Shown here piece after piece: positions 1 through 10,779 of a stretch of DNA of 64,000 bases. Source of the DNA: Haematococcus lacustris (taxonomy: Eukaryota > Chlorophyta > Chlorophyceae > Chlamydomonadales > Haematococcaceae); contig JASKMD010000015.1 in the NCBI GenBank assembly GCA_030144725.1, positions 8,515,884 through 8,579,883 of the forward strand, read 5' to 3'. The notes under the pieces are model-generated. The model was not told the origin of the DNA and searched no databases. It saw only the letters and a list, made by a program, of their open reading frames with translations. The translations under genes were made by a program, and so were the position numbers. Each line of letters starts with the position of its first letter. The stretch's first letter is position 1.

Positions 1-2463
1 CCCTAACCCTAACCCTAACCCTAACCCTAACCCTAACCCTAACCCTAACCCTAACCCTAACCCTAACCCTAACCCTAACCCTAACCCTAACCCTAACCCT
101 AACCCTAACCCTAACCCTAACCCTAACCCTAACCCTAACCCTAACCCTAACCCTAACCCTAACCCTAACCCTAACCCTAACCCTAACCCTAACCCTAACC
201 CTAACCCTAACCCTAACCCTAACCCTAACCCTAACCCTAACCCTAACCCTAACCCTAACCCTAACCCTAACCCTAACCCTAACCCTAACCCTAACCCTAA
301 CCCTAACCCTAACCCTAACCCTAACCCTAACCCTAACCCTAACCCTAACCCTAACCCTAACCCTAACCCTAACCCTAACCCTAACCCTAACCCTAACCCT
401 AACCCTAACCCTAACCCTAACCCTAACCCTAACCCTAACCCTAACCCTAACCCTAACCCTAACCCTAACCCTAACCCTAACCCTAACCCTAACCCTAACC
501 CTAACCCTAACCCTAACCCTAACCCTAACCCTAACCCTAACCCTAACCCTAACCCTAACCCTAACCCTAACCCTAACCCTAACCCTAACCCTAACCCTAA
601 CCCTAACCCTAACCCTAACCCTAACCCTAACCCTAACCCTAACCCTAACCCTAACCCTAACCCTAACCCTAACCCTAACCCTAACCCTAACCCTAACCCT
701 AACCCTAACCCTAACCCTAACCCTAACCCTAACCCTAACCCTAACCCTAACCCTAACCCTAACCCTAACCCTAACCCTAACCCTAACCCTAACCCTAACC
801 CTAACCCTAACCCTAACCCTAACCCTAACCCTAACCCTAACCCTAACCCTAACCCTAACCCTAACCCTAACCCTAACCCTAACCCTAACCCTAACCCTAA
901 CCCTAACCCTAACCCTAACCCTAACCCTAACCCTAACCCTAACCCTAACCCTAACCCTAACCCTAACCCTAACCCTAACCCTAACCCTAACCCTAACCCT
1001 AACCCTAACCCTAACCCTAACCCTAACCCTAACCCTAACCCTAACCCTAACCCTAACCCTAACCCTAACCCTAACCCTAACCCTAACCCTAACCCTAACC
1101 CTAACCCTAACCCTAACCCTAACCCTAACCCTAACCCTAACCCTAACCCTAACCCTAACCCTAACCCTAACCCTAACCCTAACCCTAACCCTAACCCTAA
1201 CCCTAACCCTAACCCTAACCCTAACCCTAACCCTAACCCTAACCCTAACCCTAACCCTAACCCTAACCCTAACCCTAACCCTAACCCTAACCCTAACCCT
1301 AACCCTAACCCTAACCCTAACCCTAACCCTAACCCTAACCCTAACCCTAACCCTAACCCTAACCCTAACCCTAACCCTAACCCTAACCCTAACCCTAACC
1401 CTAACCCTAACCCTAACCCTAACCCTAACCCTAACCCTAACCCTAACCCTAACCCTAACCCTAACCCTAACCCTAACCCTAACCCTAACCCTAACCCTAA
1501 CCCTAACCCTAACCCTAACCCTAACCCTAACCCTAACCCTAACCCTAACCCTAACCCTAACCCTAACCCTAACCCTAACCCTAACCCTAACCCTAACCCT
1601 AACCCTAACCCTAACCCTAACCCTAACCCTAACCCTAACCCTAACCCTAACCCTAACCCTAACCCTAACCCTAACCCTAACCCTAACCCTAACCCTAACC
1701 CTAACCCTAACCCTAACCCTAACCCTAACCCTAACCCTAACCCTAACCCTAACCCTAACCCTAACCCTAACCCTAACCCTAACCCTAACCCTAACCCTAA
1801 CCCTAACCCTAACCCTAACCCTAACCCTAACCCTAACCCTAACCCTAACCCTAACCCTAACCCTAACCCTAACCCTAACCCTAACCCTAACCCTAACCCT
1901 AACCCTAACCCTAACCCTAACCCTAACCCTAACCCTAACCCTAACCCTAACCCTAACCCTAACCCTAACCCTAACCCTAACCCTAACCCTAACCCTAACC
2001 CTAACCCTAACCCTAACCCTAACCCTAACCCTAACCCTAACCCTAACCCTAACCCTAACCCTAACCCTAACCCTAACCCTAACCCTAACCCTAACCCTAA
2101 CCCTAACCCTAACCCTAACCCTAACCCTAACCCTAACCCTAACCCTAACCCTAACCCTAACCCTAACCCTAACCCTAACCCTAACCCTAACCCTAACCCT
2201 AACCCTAACCCTAACCCTAACCCTAACCCTAACCCTAACCCTAACCCTAACCCTAACCCTAACCCTAACCCTAACCCTAACCCTAACCCTAACCCTAACC
2301 CTAACCCTAACCCTAACCCTAACCCTAACCCTAACCCTAACCCTAACCCTAACCCTAACCCTAACCCTAACCCTAACCCTAACCCTAACCCTAACCCTAA
2401 CCCTAACCCTAACCCTAACCCTAACCCTAACCCTAACCCTAACCCTAACCCTAACCCTAACCC
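1..2463. repeat. Terminal telomere array, (CCCTAA)410
   Basis: The window opens with 410 uninterrupted CCCTAA units followed by a partial CCC. Read toward the end, the G-rich strand is TTAGGG, so this is the left end of a chromosome in the expected orientation. No degenerate units are visible in the whole run. Confidence 0.98.
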
Positions 2464-2606
2464 ATGTGTGACTAAACCCACCTTAGTGTTATATCTTTTT
2501 CAAAGGGGTTTGGGATGATGCCTCCGCGCCTCTCGTCCGCTTGACCGCGCCGCTCGCTTGGCCGCTTGGCCGCTTGGCCGTTCGTCACGCCGCGCCCATC
2601 GTTGGT
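2464..2606. other. Short unique subtelomeric stretch
   Basis: About 140 bases between the telomere and the first minisatellite. It contains a small triplication of CGCTTGGC near 2555-2580. No gene is seen. Confidence 0.6.
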
Positions 2607-3418
2607 TCGCGTGACTGCACTCGTGACTGCACCCGTGACTGCATCCGTGACGCCACCCGTGACTCCACTCGTGACTGCACTCGTGACTGCCCTCGTGACT
2701 GCACTCTCGAGTGCACTCGGGACTGCACCCATGACTGCACACGTGACTGCACTCGTGACTGAACTCGTGACTGCACCCGTGACTGTACTCGTGACTGCAC
2801 TTGTGACTTCACTCGTGACTGCACCCGTGATTGCACTCGTGACTGCACTCGTGACTGCACTCGTGACTGCACTCGTGACTGCACTCGTGACTGCACTCGT
2901 GACTGCACTCGTGACTGCACTCGTGACTGCACTCGTGACTGCACTCGTGACTGCACTCGTGACTGCACTCGTGACTGCACTCGTGACTGCACTCGTGACT
3001 GCACTCGTGACTGCACTCGTGACTGCACTCGTGACTGCACTCGTGACTGCACTCGTGACTGCACTCGTGACTGCACTCGTGACTGCACTCGTGAATGCAC
3101 TCGTGACTGCACTCGTGACTGCACTCGTGACGGCACTCGTGACTGCACTCGTGACTGCACTCGTGAATGCACTCGTGACTGCACTCGTGACTGCACTCGT
3201 GACTGCACCCGTGACTGCACCCGTGATTGCACTAGTGATTGCACTCGTGATTGCACTCGTGATTGCACTCGTGATTGCACACGTGATTGCACTCGTGATT
3301 GCACTCTTGAATGCACTCGTGAATGCACCCGTGAATGCACTCGTGAATGCACTCGTGAATGCACTCGTGATTGCACTCGTTATTGCACTCGTGAATGCAC
3401 TCGTGAATGCACTCGCGA
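2607..3418. repeat. 12-bp subtelomeric minisatellite (GTGACTGCACTC)n
   Basis: About 67 head-to-tail copies of a 12-bp unit. The centre (about 2840-3200) is nearly perfect. Toward 2610 the units vary in the second half, and toward 3400 the first half drifts to GTGATTGCACTC and GTGAATGCACTC. Long open frames across it on both strands follow from a period divisible by three and are not genes. Confidence 0.95.
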
Positions 3419-3720
3419 TTTTCTCGGAAGACTCGCATGACCCTAACATGTCGACCACTTGGTATCTGACTTTCATTTTCAATACGCTCCCTCATGTTGT
3501 CGCGCTTGTTCTAACGAGCGTATTGGCACGGTGTAACTCTACGATTCCTTAGTGAAAAAAATATCGCGATTTTCTCGGAAGACTCGCAAGACCCCAACAT
3601 GTCGACCACTTGGTTTCTGACTTTCATTTTTGGTGCGCCCCCTCTTGGTGTCGCGCTTGTTCTAACGCGCGTGTTCGCACGGTGTAACTACACGATTCCT
3701 TAGAGAAACTTGTTTTTCGC
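3415..3720. repeat. 151-bp subtelomeric tandem repeat, two clear units plus degenerate ones
   Basis: A unit starting GCGATTTTCTCGGAAGACTC begins at 3415 and again at 3566, a period of 151 bp with roughly 85-90% similarity by eye. A third diverged start (GCGGTTTCCTCAGAAAAGTC) follows at about 3718. Fragments with the same order of motifs (ATTCCTTAG, then TTTTCTCG, then GACCC) reappear at 3980-4160. No coding evidence. Confidence 0.8.
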
Positions 3721-3845
3721 GGTTTCCTCAGAAAAGTCGAATGAGACCCGACGTGTCAACCACGCTCTCTCCAAGTCCTTCGCAAGCCCCATCCAACGCA
3801 CCTACTCTTGCTCAGTATGACCAAGCGGTTGCGGAGATTAACCCC

Positions 3846-3888
3846 GGTTAGGGTGAGGTTAGGGTTAGGGTCGAGGTTAGGGTCGAGG
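3846..3888. repeat. Inverted telomere-like patch
   Basis: Several GGTTAGGG motifs occur here on the plus strand, interrupted by GTGAGG and GTCGAGG, so the orientation is opposite to the arrays on both sides. It is a short, degenerate interstitial telomeric tract. Confidence 0.8.
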
Positions 3889-4179
3889 GTCAACTTTTGA
3901 TAACCGATAAATCGCCCCTCTATTTTGGAGCGTTCGGTCCAGCGCCCCTATTCGCAAAGTCTAACTCTCAAAAAACACATTCCTTAGGCGACCCCTTTTT
4001 CGATGTTTTCTCGCAAAAGTCCAATGACGACCCGGGTGTTAAACCTCAAAAAAGCCGTCTCCTTCGTGCGGCCTATCGAACGCACTATCGCTCGTACGAA
4101 ATGACCGACCGCACGTTCAGTTTTATGTTCCGGAAGGTTCCTTAGGCGACCCCTCCGAGGACCCGTAACACAATGTTAG

Positions 4180-4849
4180 TAACCCTAACCCTAACCCTAA
4201 CCCTAACCCTAACCCTAACCCTAACCCTAACCCTAACCCTAACCCTAACCCTAACCCTAACCCTAACCCTAACCCTAACCCTAACCCTAACCCTAACCCT
4301 AACCCTAACCCTAACCCTAACCCTAACCCTAACCCTAACCCTAACCCTAACCCTAACCCTAACCCTAACCCTAACCCTAACCCTAACCCTAACCCTAACC
4401 CTAACCCTAACCCTAACCCTAACCCTAACCCTAACCCTAACCCTAACCCTAACCCTAACCCTAACCCTAACCCTAACCCTAACCCTAACCCTAACCCTAA
4501 CCCTAACCCTAACCCTAACCCTAACCCTAACCCTAACCCTAACCCTAACCCTAACCCTAACCCTAACCCTAACCCTAACCCTAACCCTAACCCTAACCCT
4601 AACCCTAACCCTAACCCTAACCCTAACCCTAACCCTAACCCTAACCCTAACCCTAACCCTAACCCTAACCCTAACCCTAACCCTAACCCTAACCCTAACC
4701 CTAACCCTAACCCTAACCCTAACCCTAACCCTAACCCTAACCCTAACCCTAACCCTAACCCTAACCCTAACCCTAACCCTAACCCTAACCCTAACCCTAA
4801 CCCTAACCCTAACCCTAACCCTAACCCTAACCCTAACCCTAACCCTAAC
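4180..4849. repeat. Interstitial telomere array, about 111 CCCTAA units
   Basis: A second perfect CCCTAA run of about 670 bp, in the same orientation as the terminal array and separated from it by 1.7 kb of subtelomeric repeats. It passes directly into the CCACA pentamer at 4849 with no spacer. Confidence 0.97.
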
Positions 4850-6004
4850 ACCACACCACACCACACCACACCACACCACACCACACCACACCACACCACA
4901 CCACACCACACCACACCACACCACACCACACCACACCACACCACACCACACCACACCACACCACACCACACCACACCACACCACACCACACCACACCACA
5001 CCACACCACACCACACCACACCACACCACACCACACCACACCACACCACACCACACCACACCACACCACACCACACCACACCACACCACACCACACCACA
5101 CCACACCACACCACACCACACCACACCACACCACACCACACCACACCACACCACACCACACCACACCACACCACACCACACCACACCACACCACACCACA
5201 CCACACCACACCACACCACACCACACCACACCACACCACACCACACCACACCACACCACACCACACCACACCACACCACACCACACCACACCACACCACA
5301 CCACACCACACCACACCACACCACACCACACCACACCACACCACACCACACCACACCACACCACACCACACCACACCACACCACACCACACCACACCACA
5401 CCACACCACACCACACCACACCACACCACACCACACCACACCACACCACACCACACCACACCACACCACACCACACCACACCACACCACACCACACCACA
5501 CCACACCACACCACACCACACCACACCACACCACACCACACCACACCACACCACACCACACCACACCACACCACACCACACCACACCACACCACACCACA
5601 CCACACCACACCACACCACACCACACCACACCACACCACACCACACCACACCACACCACACCACACCACACCACACCACACCACACCACACCACACCACA
5701 CCACACCACACCACACCACACCACACCACACCACACCACACCACACCACACCACACCACACCACACCACACCACACCACACCACACCACACCACACCACA
5801 CCACACCACACCACACCACACCACACCACACCACACCACACCACACCACACCACACCACACCACACCACACCACACCACACCACACCACACCACACCACA
5901 CCACACCACACCACACCACACCACACCACACCACACCACACCACACCACTCCACTCCACTCCACACCACACCACACCACACCACACCACACCACACCACA
6001 CCAC
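4849..6004. repeat. CCACA pentamer satellite, about 230 copies
   Basis: A nearly perfect 5-bp array, (CCACA)n. The only variants seen are a few CCACT units at 5947-5964. The right edge (CCACAACCCAACAAGG) is shared with the short CCACA array at 38750-38834, where the same unique sequence follows. Confidence 0.97.
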
Positions 6005-6726
6005 AACCCAACAAGGTGACAACACAACAACATCGCAGCAAGGCGGCAAGATGACGAGGACAACAAGCACGGGCTGACAACCACCCAAGCGCTCAGCTAT
6101 CCCTTTTGAGAGGGATGGGTAGGGTCATTGTGGTGTGTGGGCATGGCAAGCACGGGCTGGCAACCACTCAAGTGCTCCACCATCCAGCTATCGTGCCCTT
6201 TGGAGAGAGATGGGTAGGGTCATTGTGGTGTGTGGGCATGGCATGGCATGGGTGGGCTGGGTGGGCTGATACTACGGGATCCCACTCCAAGCTGCCCGCT
6301 CCAGGTTGCCCGCTCCAGGTTGCTACGCCAAGGGTAGGGTAGGTAGAGGGCTGCTACGCCAAGGGTAGGGTAGGGAGAGGGCTGCAGCGTGTGTCGTGGG
6401 GCGGGGGTTGGGAAAGGCGGGAGGTAGGTGGGGTGCCAGGCTTGGAGGTGGTGGGACAGGGGAGGGGAGGGGGAAGGGGGAAGGAGGAAGGGGGGAAGAG
6501 GGAAGGGCTGACCGTGGGACCTGCAGTAAACAATGGGCATCTTTGCGGTTAGGCTGGGCATCCGACCACCCATGTGCAAGGGCTGGCCACTCACTCTTTG
6601 CTAGCGCCACTTCTATACCTACCTGGCAGCGCCTCCATGGCTGCAGCTCCTGGCTGCTCTTGCGCTCCATGCACCTGCTTCTTGTGGTAGAGTGATGAAG
6701 GAGGTGGTGGTGGGGGAGGGAGGGGA

Positions 6727-7129
6727 GGGCTGGGCTGGGCTGGGCTGGGCTGGGCTGGGCTGGGCTGGGCTGGGCTGGGCTGGGCTGGGCTGGGCTGGGC
6801 TGGGCTGGGCTGGGCTGGGCTGGGCTGGGCTGGGCTGGGCTGGGCTGGGCTGGGCTGGGCTGGGCTGGGCTGGGCTGGGCTGGGCTGGGCTGGGCTGGGC
6901 TGGGCTGGGCTGGGCTGGGCTGGGCTGGGCTGGGCTGGGCTGGGCTGGGCTGGGCTGGGCTGGGCTGGGCTGGGCTGGGCTGGGCTGGGCTGGGCTGGGC
7001 TGGGCTGGGCTGGGCTGGGCTGGGCTGGGCTGGGCTGGGCTGGGCTGGGCTGGGCTGGGCTGGGCTGGGCTGGGCTGGGCTGGGCTGGGCTGGGCTGGGC
7101 TGGGCTGGGCTGGGCTGGGCTGGGCTGGG
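6727..7129. repeat. GGGCT pentamer array, copy A (about 80 units)
   Basis: 403 bp of perfect CTGGG/GGGCT units inside copy A of the duplicated segment. The corresponding array in copy B is about 693 bp. Frames such as (AGLGW)n or (PAQPS)n are artefacts of the repeat. Confidence 0.97.
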
Positions 7130-7750
7130 TGTAGGGAAGGGGAGGTTGGGACCATTGAACCTGCAGCTATTCAGTGGTTGGCAAATAGTCTGGGAAGGTA
7201 CTTGGAGCCACATGACTGCAAGATAAAATACTCACCATTCGCTAGGGTGGGGTTTGTGTGGGTGCACCCAACTTTTTTTCAAGTGCACCCAGCTTCGTCT
7301 CATGGCTCCTGACCGCCTCCGGGCTCCTCCACTCCTCTTCCGCTCCGTCTCACAGGCTTCGGGCTACGTGTCCTAGTTGCACCTCATGCATTTGCCGCAT
7401 CTTTGCATCGCTGGGTCGCTGCATCGCTGCGCCTCCTTCCGTTTTCTGTCGCTATATCTTGATCCTATCGCTTAACCTGATGGCATCTGGTCGCCTAAGC
7501 GGCTGGCTGGCTCGTAGCTAGCCTTTTGGCGACGATTTTTGTTGGCTGCTCCTGGCTGCTCATTGCTGCTATATGGGGCAATCCAAGCTCCTTCGCGGTT
7601 CCTTGGCTTCCTTCACGCCACCTTTGCGAAAACTTCATGCAGATATCACACAGAATGTTGAATAATGGAAGAGTCTTGATTCCTTCGCGGTGACTTTGCT
7701 TCCTTCGCGGTGCCTTTGCGTAGCCTTCATGTGCACAGCTGCACTACTTG

Positions 7751-8193
7751 GCATCTGTGCAGATGTCGAGGTATTTATCTGTGCAGATGTCGCCTTTATT
7801 AGCATCTGCACAGATGTCGTCCTTAAATTATAACCGACATCTGCACATATGTCGCCCTTTTGTGCATCTGCACAGATTTAATTACCGACATCTGCACAGA
7901 TGTCGCCTTTATTAGCATCTGCACAGATTTAATAACCGGCATCTGCACAGATGTCGCCCTTATTAGCATCTGCACAGATGTCGTCCTTAAATTATAACCG
8001 GCATCTGCACAGATGTCGCCCTTTTGTGCATCTGCACAGATTTAATTACCGACATCTGCACAGATGTCGCCTTTATTAGCATCTGCACAGATTTAATAAC
8101 CGGCATCTGCACAGATGTCGCTTTTCCTAAAGGCATCGGCATGCATCTGCACAGATTCCGGGCTCATTTAACCAACATCTGTGCAGATTCCCA
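7751..8193. repeat. Cluster of ATCTGCACAGAT palindromes, copy A
   Basis: More than a dozen copies of CATCTGCACAGATGTCG or its near-reverse CATCTGTGCAGATGTCG, separated by short AT-rich spacers (ATTAGC, AATTATAACCGG, AATTACCGA). The arms ATCTG/CAGAT are exact inverted repeats around a 2-base centre, so each copy could be a dyad binding site. Similar clusters lie at 40875-41378 and 36984-37362. Confidence 0.9.
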
Positions 8194-8469
8194 AAAAGGG
8201 GGGGGTACCTCGCGCGCGGATCGATGTATCTTCGCAACCGCTGCGAGTTAGGACTTCATTCAAGAGCGAGGTCCCCCTTAAACTCAACGCTCTATCGTTC
8301 TATCGGAGCAGAAAGTCCATCCGATGCAAAAAAGGCCCCCGCGTCGGCCTTATTTATCGTGAGTGTAGCCAAGCGAGCCCTCTACATACTGATGTGCTTC
8401 GTTGATCAATCCGCAAACTGTACGAGAAATAAACCGCGTGAAACGGACACACCTTCTTTTCAAGGGGGT

Positions 8470-10297
8470 TGGGAGGCACTGACTCACGGCACTGCTTTGG
8501 CCATCAAGGACTTTGCCAAGAGCAGCAAGGACGGCAACAAGCCCTGCCCCGGCCTCCATGAAGTGTACCGTGAGCTGCTGCTCATCTCCAACCTGTACAG
8601 CAGCAGCGAGGCTGTGCGTGCCTTACTAGTCCAGCAACAGACATGCAGCGGTGGCAAGGCCAAGGCCATCTCTCCCCACTGCCCCACCCGCTTTGCAGCT
8701 CTGCATCTCATTGCAGTGGACGTGCAAGACTGTGAGGCGGCTCTCAACGCTACAGTCATGAACAACGGGTGGAAGGCAGCAGCAGCTGGGAGCAAGCACG
8801 CTGCCGAGCTCGTGCTACATCTTGAAAGGTGTGTGGTAAAGGTGTGTTGCAAGTGTATGCTGAAAGGGGTGTTGTGACGAGGATGGTTTGCATCATGCAG
8901 ATGAAGAGCGTGACTTCTTTGGTGAAGTCAAGCAGGTCATCAGCTTGGCACAGCCTTTCTCTGATTTCATCCACCAATTTGAGGCAGACAAGCCACTGCT
9001 CAGCCAGGTGTTGCCTGCCTGGAACGACCTGGTCAAGCACACCAAGGCATGGTGTGCTTCTGTGGATGAGAAGCTCAGCACAGGTGAGGTACTTGAGCTG
9101 CCAGCTATGTACTAAAGGCTCGCGTATCGAAGGGTGTAGTCCATTGATGATGAGATGCTCTTGTAGGAGTGCTTGCGGTCGTGGAGTACCGCTTTCAGTG
9201 GGGGCTGGCGGTGAGGCACCTCCACGCGGTGGCCCTGGTAACAATCCGCGTTGACTTCGGTCGCACGGATTGGCTAAGCTACCTCACCACCGCACCCAGC
9301 GGTATATAAATTGGGATGCAACGGGACAGCCTTCCCAGGCTTGAACGGGCACCGCTTTGTCCAGCGGAATACAAATGAGGTCCGGGTGCCGCACACGACC
9401 GCTGCGGGTCATCGAGCTGTTGAGGAGTTGCTGGCGTCGTCAAGGAGGGAGCAGAGCTACCTCAACGCGGGACGTTGGCTAACAGCTGAAGTTTGGACTT
9501 TTGGAGCTTGAGCTTCAGCTTCTAGTGCGACATCCGGCGGACGAGGCTGGAATTGCTCTCGTCAACGAGGAGAAGAGATAGATCCAGCTGCCGAGTGCAC
9601 TAGTCTTTGCTCCTCTCATGCCTCTTTGTTTGCCTTGGGTGCTAGCTGTGGTCTGTGGCTACAGCTAGGGCAGCTTGGTGGGGACATGTCCAGCCTGTGT
9701 CCAACGTTTGGAGGTGGGAGCAGGCCGCGCCACAGGCGGAAGCTCCTCCCTAATGCACGCCGGTTTGTACCGGAGTAGTTTTCTTTCTTTCTTTCTTTCT
9801 TTCCGCTTTCAGTGGAACTACAACTGCGCGTGGCCAGCAGCCTTGCTGGTGGACCCCATCTATGTGGAGAAGCTCCCAGGAGGCTGGGTCCTACCCTTCA
9901 ATATGCTGAGTGAGGAGCCCTGTGTCTGTCCCGCCTGGCTGGCAGCGAGCAAGCATCGTGCACAGTGCGTGAGGAGCTCGCATGCCTGCGCATGAGTGTG
10001 CTCCCTCCAAGCCTGTCAGACATCTGCCAGGCGCTCAGCGCACGGAAGAAGCTCTTGGGAGGGCGTGTGCAGCTGGCCAAGGCCAACCACCGGCGCCACT
10101 TCTGGTCAGTGCACATGGCTTCCCACTACCCTGAGCTTGCAGCTGTGGCCATCCGTGTGCTTTCTGCCCATGTCACCACAGCAGCGGCTGAGCGGAACTG
10201 GTCAGTTTTTGGCCAAATCTTCTCCAAGACCCGCAACCGCCTAACTCTGGACAGTGCGAAGAAGATCGCATACATCCGAGGGAACAGCAATGTATGA
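8470..10297 (+). pseudogene. hAT-family transposase gene, 5'-truncated and frame-broken
   Basis: Three blocks resemble successive parts of a hAT transposase. Block 1 (8470-8830) has an H-G-T-A-L-A-I-K-D segment and the CPTRFAALHL motif of the RNase H-like region. Block 2 (8901-9088) has FFGEV and E-A-D-K-P-L-L-S. Block 3 (9813-10297) has AALLVDPIY and a C-terminal dimerisation domain with YPELAAVAIRVLS, AAERNWSVFG and RNRLTLDSAKK. Intron-like sequence separates them: 8831-8900 ends CATCATGCAG, and 9089-9812 ends in a CTTT-rich tract plus CAG. Block 3 needs one frame change near 9930-9965. The N-terminal zinc finger and first catalytic region are missing, because the sequence changes to the duplicated segment upstream. 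A TGTAA signal lies 80 bases after the stop. Transposase identity is firm; the exon edges are inferred. Confidence 0.8.
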
Positions 10298-10403
10298 ATG
10301 AAGGGGGTGGATGAGGAGGTGGTGCTGTCACAAGCATGCCTGGAGGTGGAGGAGGAGGAGGAGGAGGTGGTGATGTTGTAAAGGAGGCTGGCACGAGGGG
10401 ATT

Positions 10404-10446
10404 AAACCATGCACACATGGTTGGCAGAGTAGGAGCACATGGCCAC
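10404..10446. repeat. First unit of a 45-bp tandem repeat (interrupted by a hAT insertion)
   Basis: This stretch (CACACATGGTTGGCAGAGTA, then GGAGCACATGGCCAC) is one unit of the tandem repeat that resumes at 11982. The hAT element at 10447-11981 inserted between the units. Confidence 0.7.
10439..10446. other. 8-bp target site duplication, left copy
   Basis: ATGGCCAC stands immediately before the left end of the hAT element and again immediately after its right end (11982-11989). Eight base pairs is the hAT-superfamily target duplication length. Confidence 0.9.
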
Positions 10447-10779
10447 TAGGGCGTGCCCGATATTAATATCTGCCTGATGTTTTGTGTAGTAGTGGTATTA
10501 ATACCGGTACTAGAGGTATTAATACCTGGAAGTGGCACTTATGCGAGAGGTCCCTAGATCGAATCCTGCCGGGGTTGGGTATTTTCACCTTCGGAGTGAT
10601 AGGAAGAAGGAATAGGCATAGGATCGCTAGTCGATTGGACCAGCCTGTTAGTTGCAGCCTGTTAGTTGTAGTTACAGGATTACAACAGTGGCAGAGCCCG
10701 CAACGGCGGCTGGTGCAACATGTAACACACAATTGAACTAAAAACACCACGCCACACAGCCAGCCCCTATGGTTGATGC

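Larger units (their letters stand above)
6005..8365 (+). repeat. Long duplicated segment, copy A
   Basis: Collinear with 38835-41553. Shared parts, in order, are an AACAAGGTGACAACACAACA leader, a 31-bp repeat, a GGGCT array, about 600 bp of unique sequence, a cluster of ATCTGCACAGAT palindromes and a terminal part with an AAGGCC/GGCCTT hairpin (8332-8351) ending TTTATCGTGAGTG at 8365. Copy A has two units of the 31-bp repeat (copy B five) and an extra 95-bp tandem duplication at about 6066-6245. No protein gene is supported. It may be a segmental duplication or a mobile element ending at GAGTG. Confidence 0.85.

Noticed and set aside
4123..6088. Open frames of 400-650 codons on both strands over the CCCTAA and CCACA arrays
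   Set aside because: The repeats contain no stop in these frames; the predicted proteins are pure (LTLT)n, (PHHT)n or (CGVVW)n and have no real start context.
6692..7312. Frames coding (GWAGL)n and (PAQPS)n, also at 39412-40349
   Set aside because: They are translations of the GGGCT pentamer array, and the flanking codons differ between the two copies.
7751..8193. CRISPR-like array of short regularly spaced repeats
   Set aside because: Eukaryotic subtelomere, spacers are themselves repeated, unit is a dyad of 12-17 bp, and no cas genes are present.
10530..10570. tRNA fragment around AGATCGAATCCTGCC in the hAT element
   Set aside because: A box B-like word alone; no cloverleaf could be drawn and no box A was seen at proper distance.
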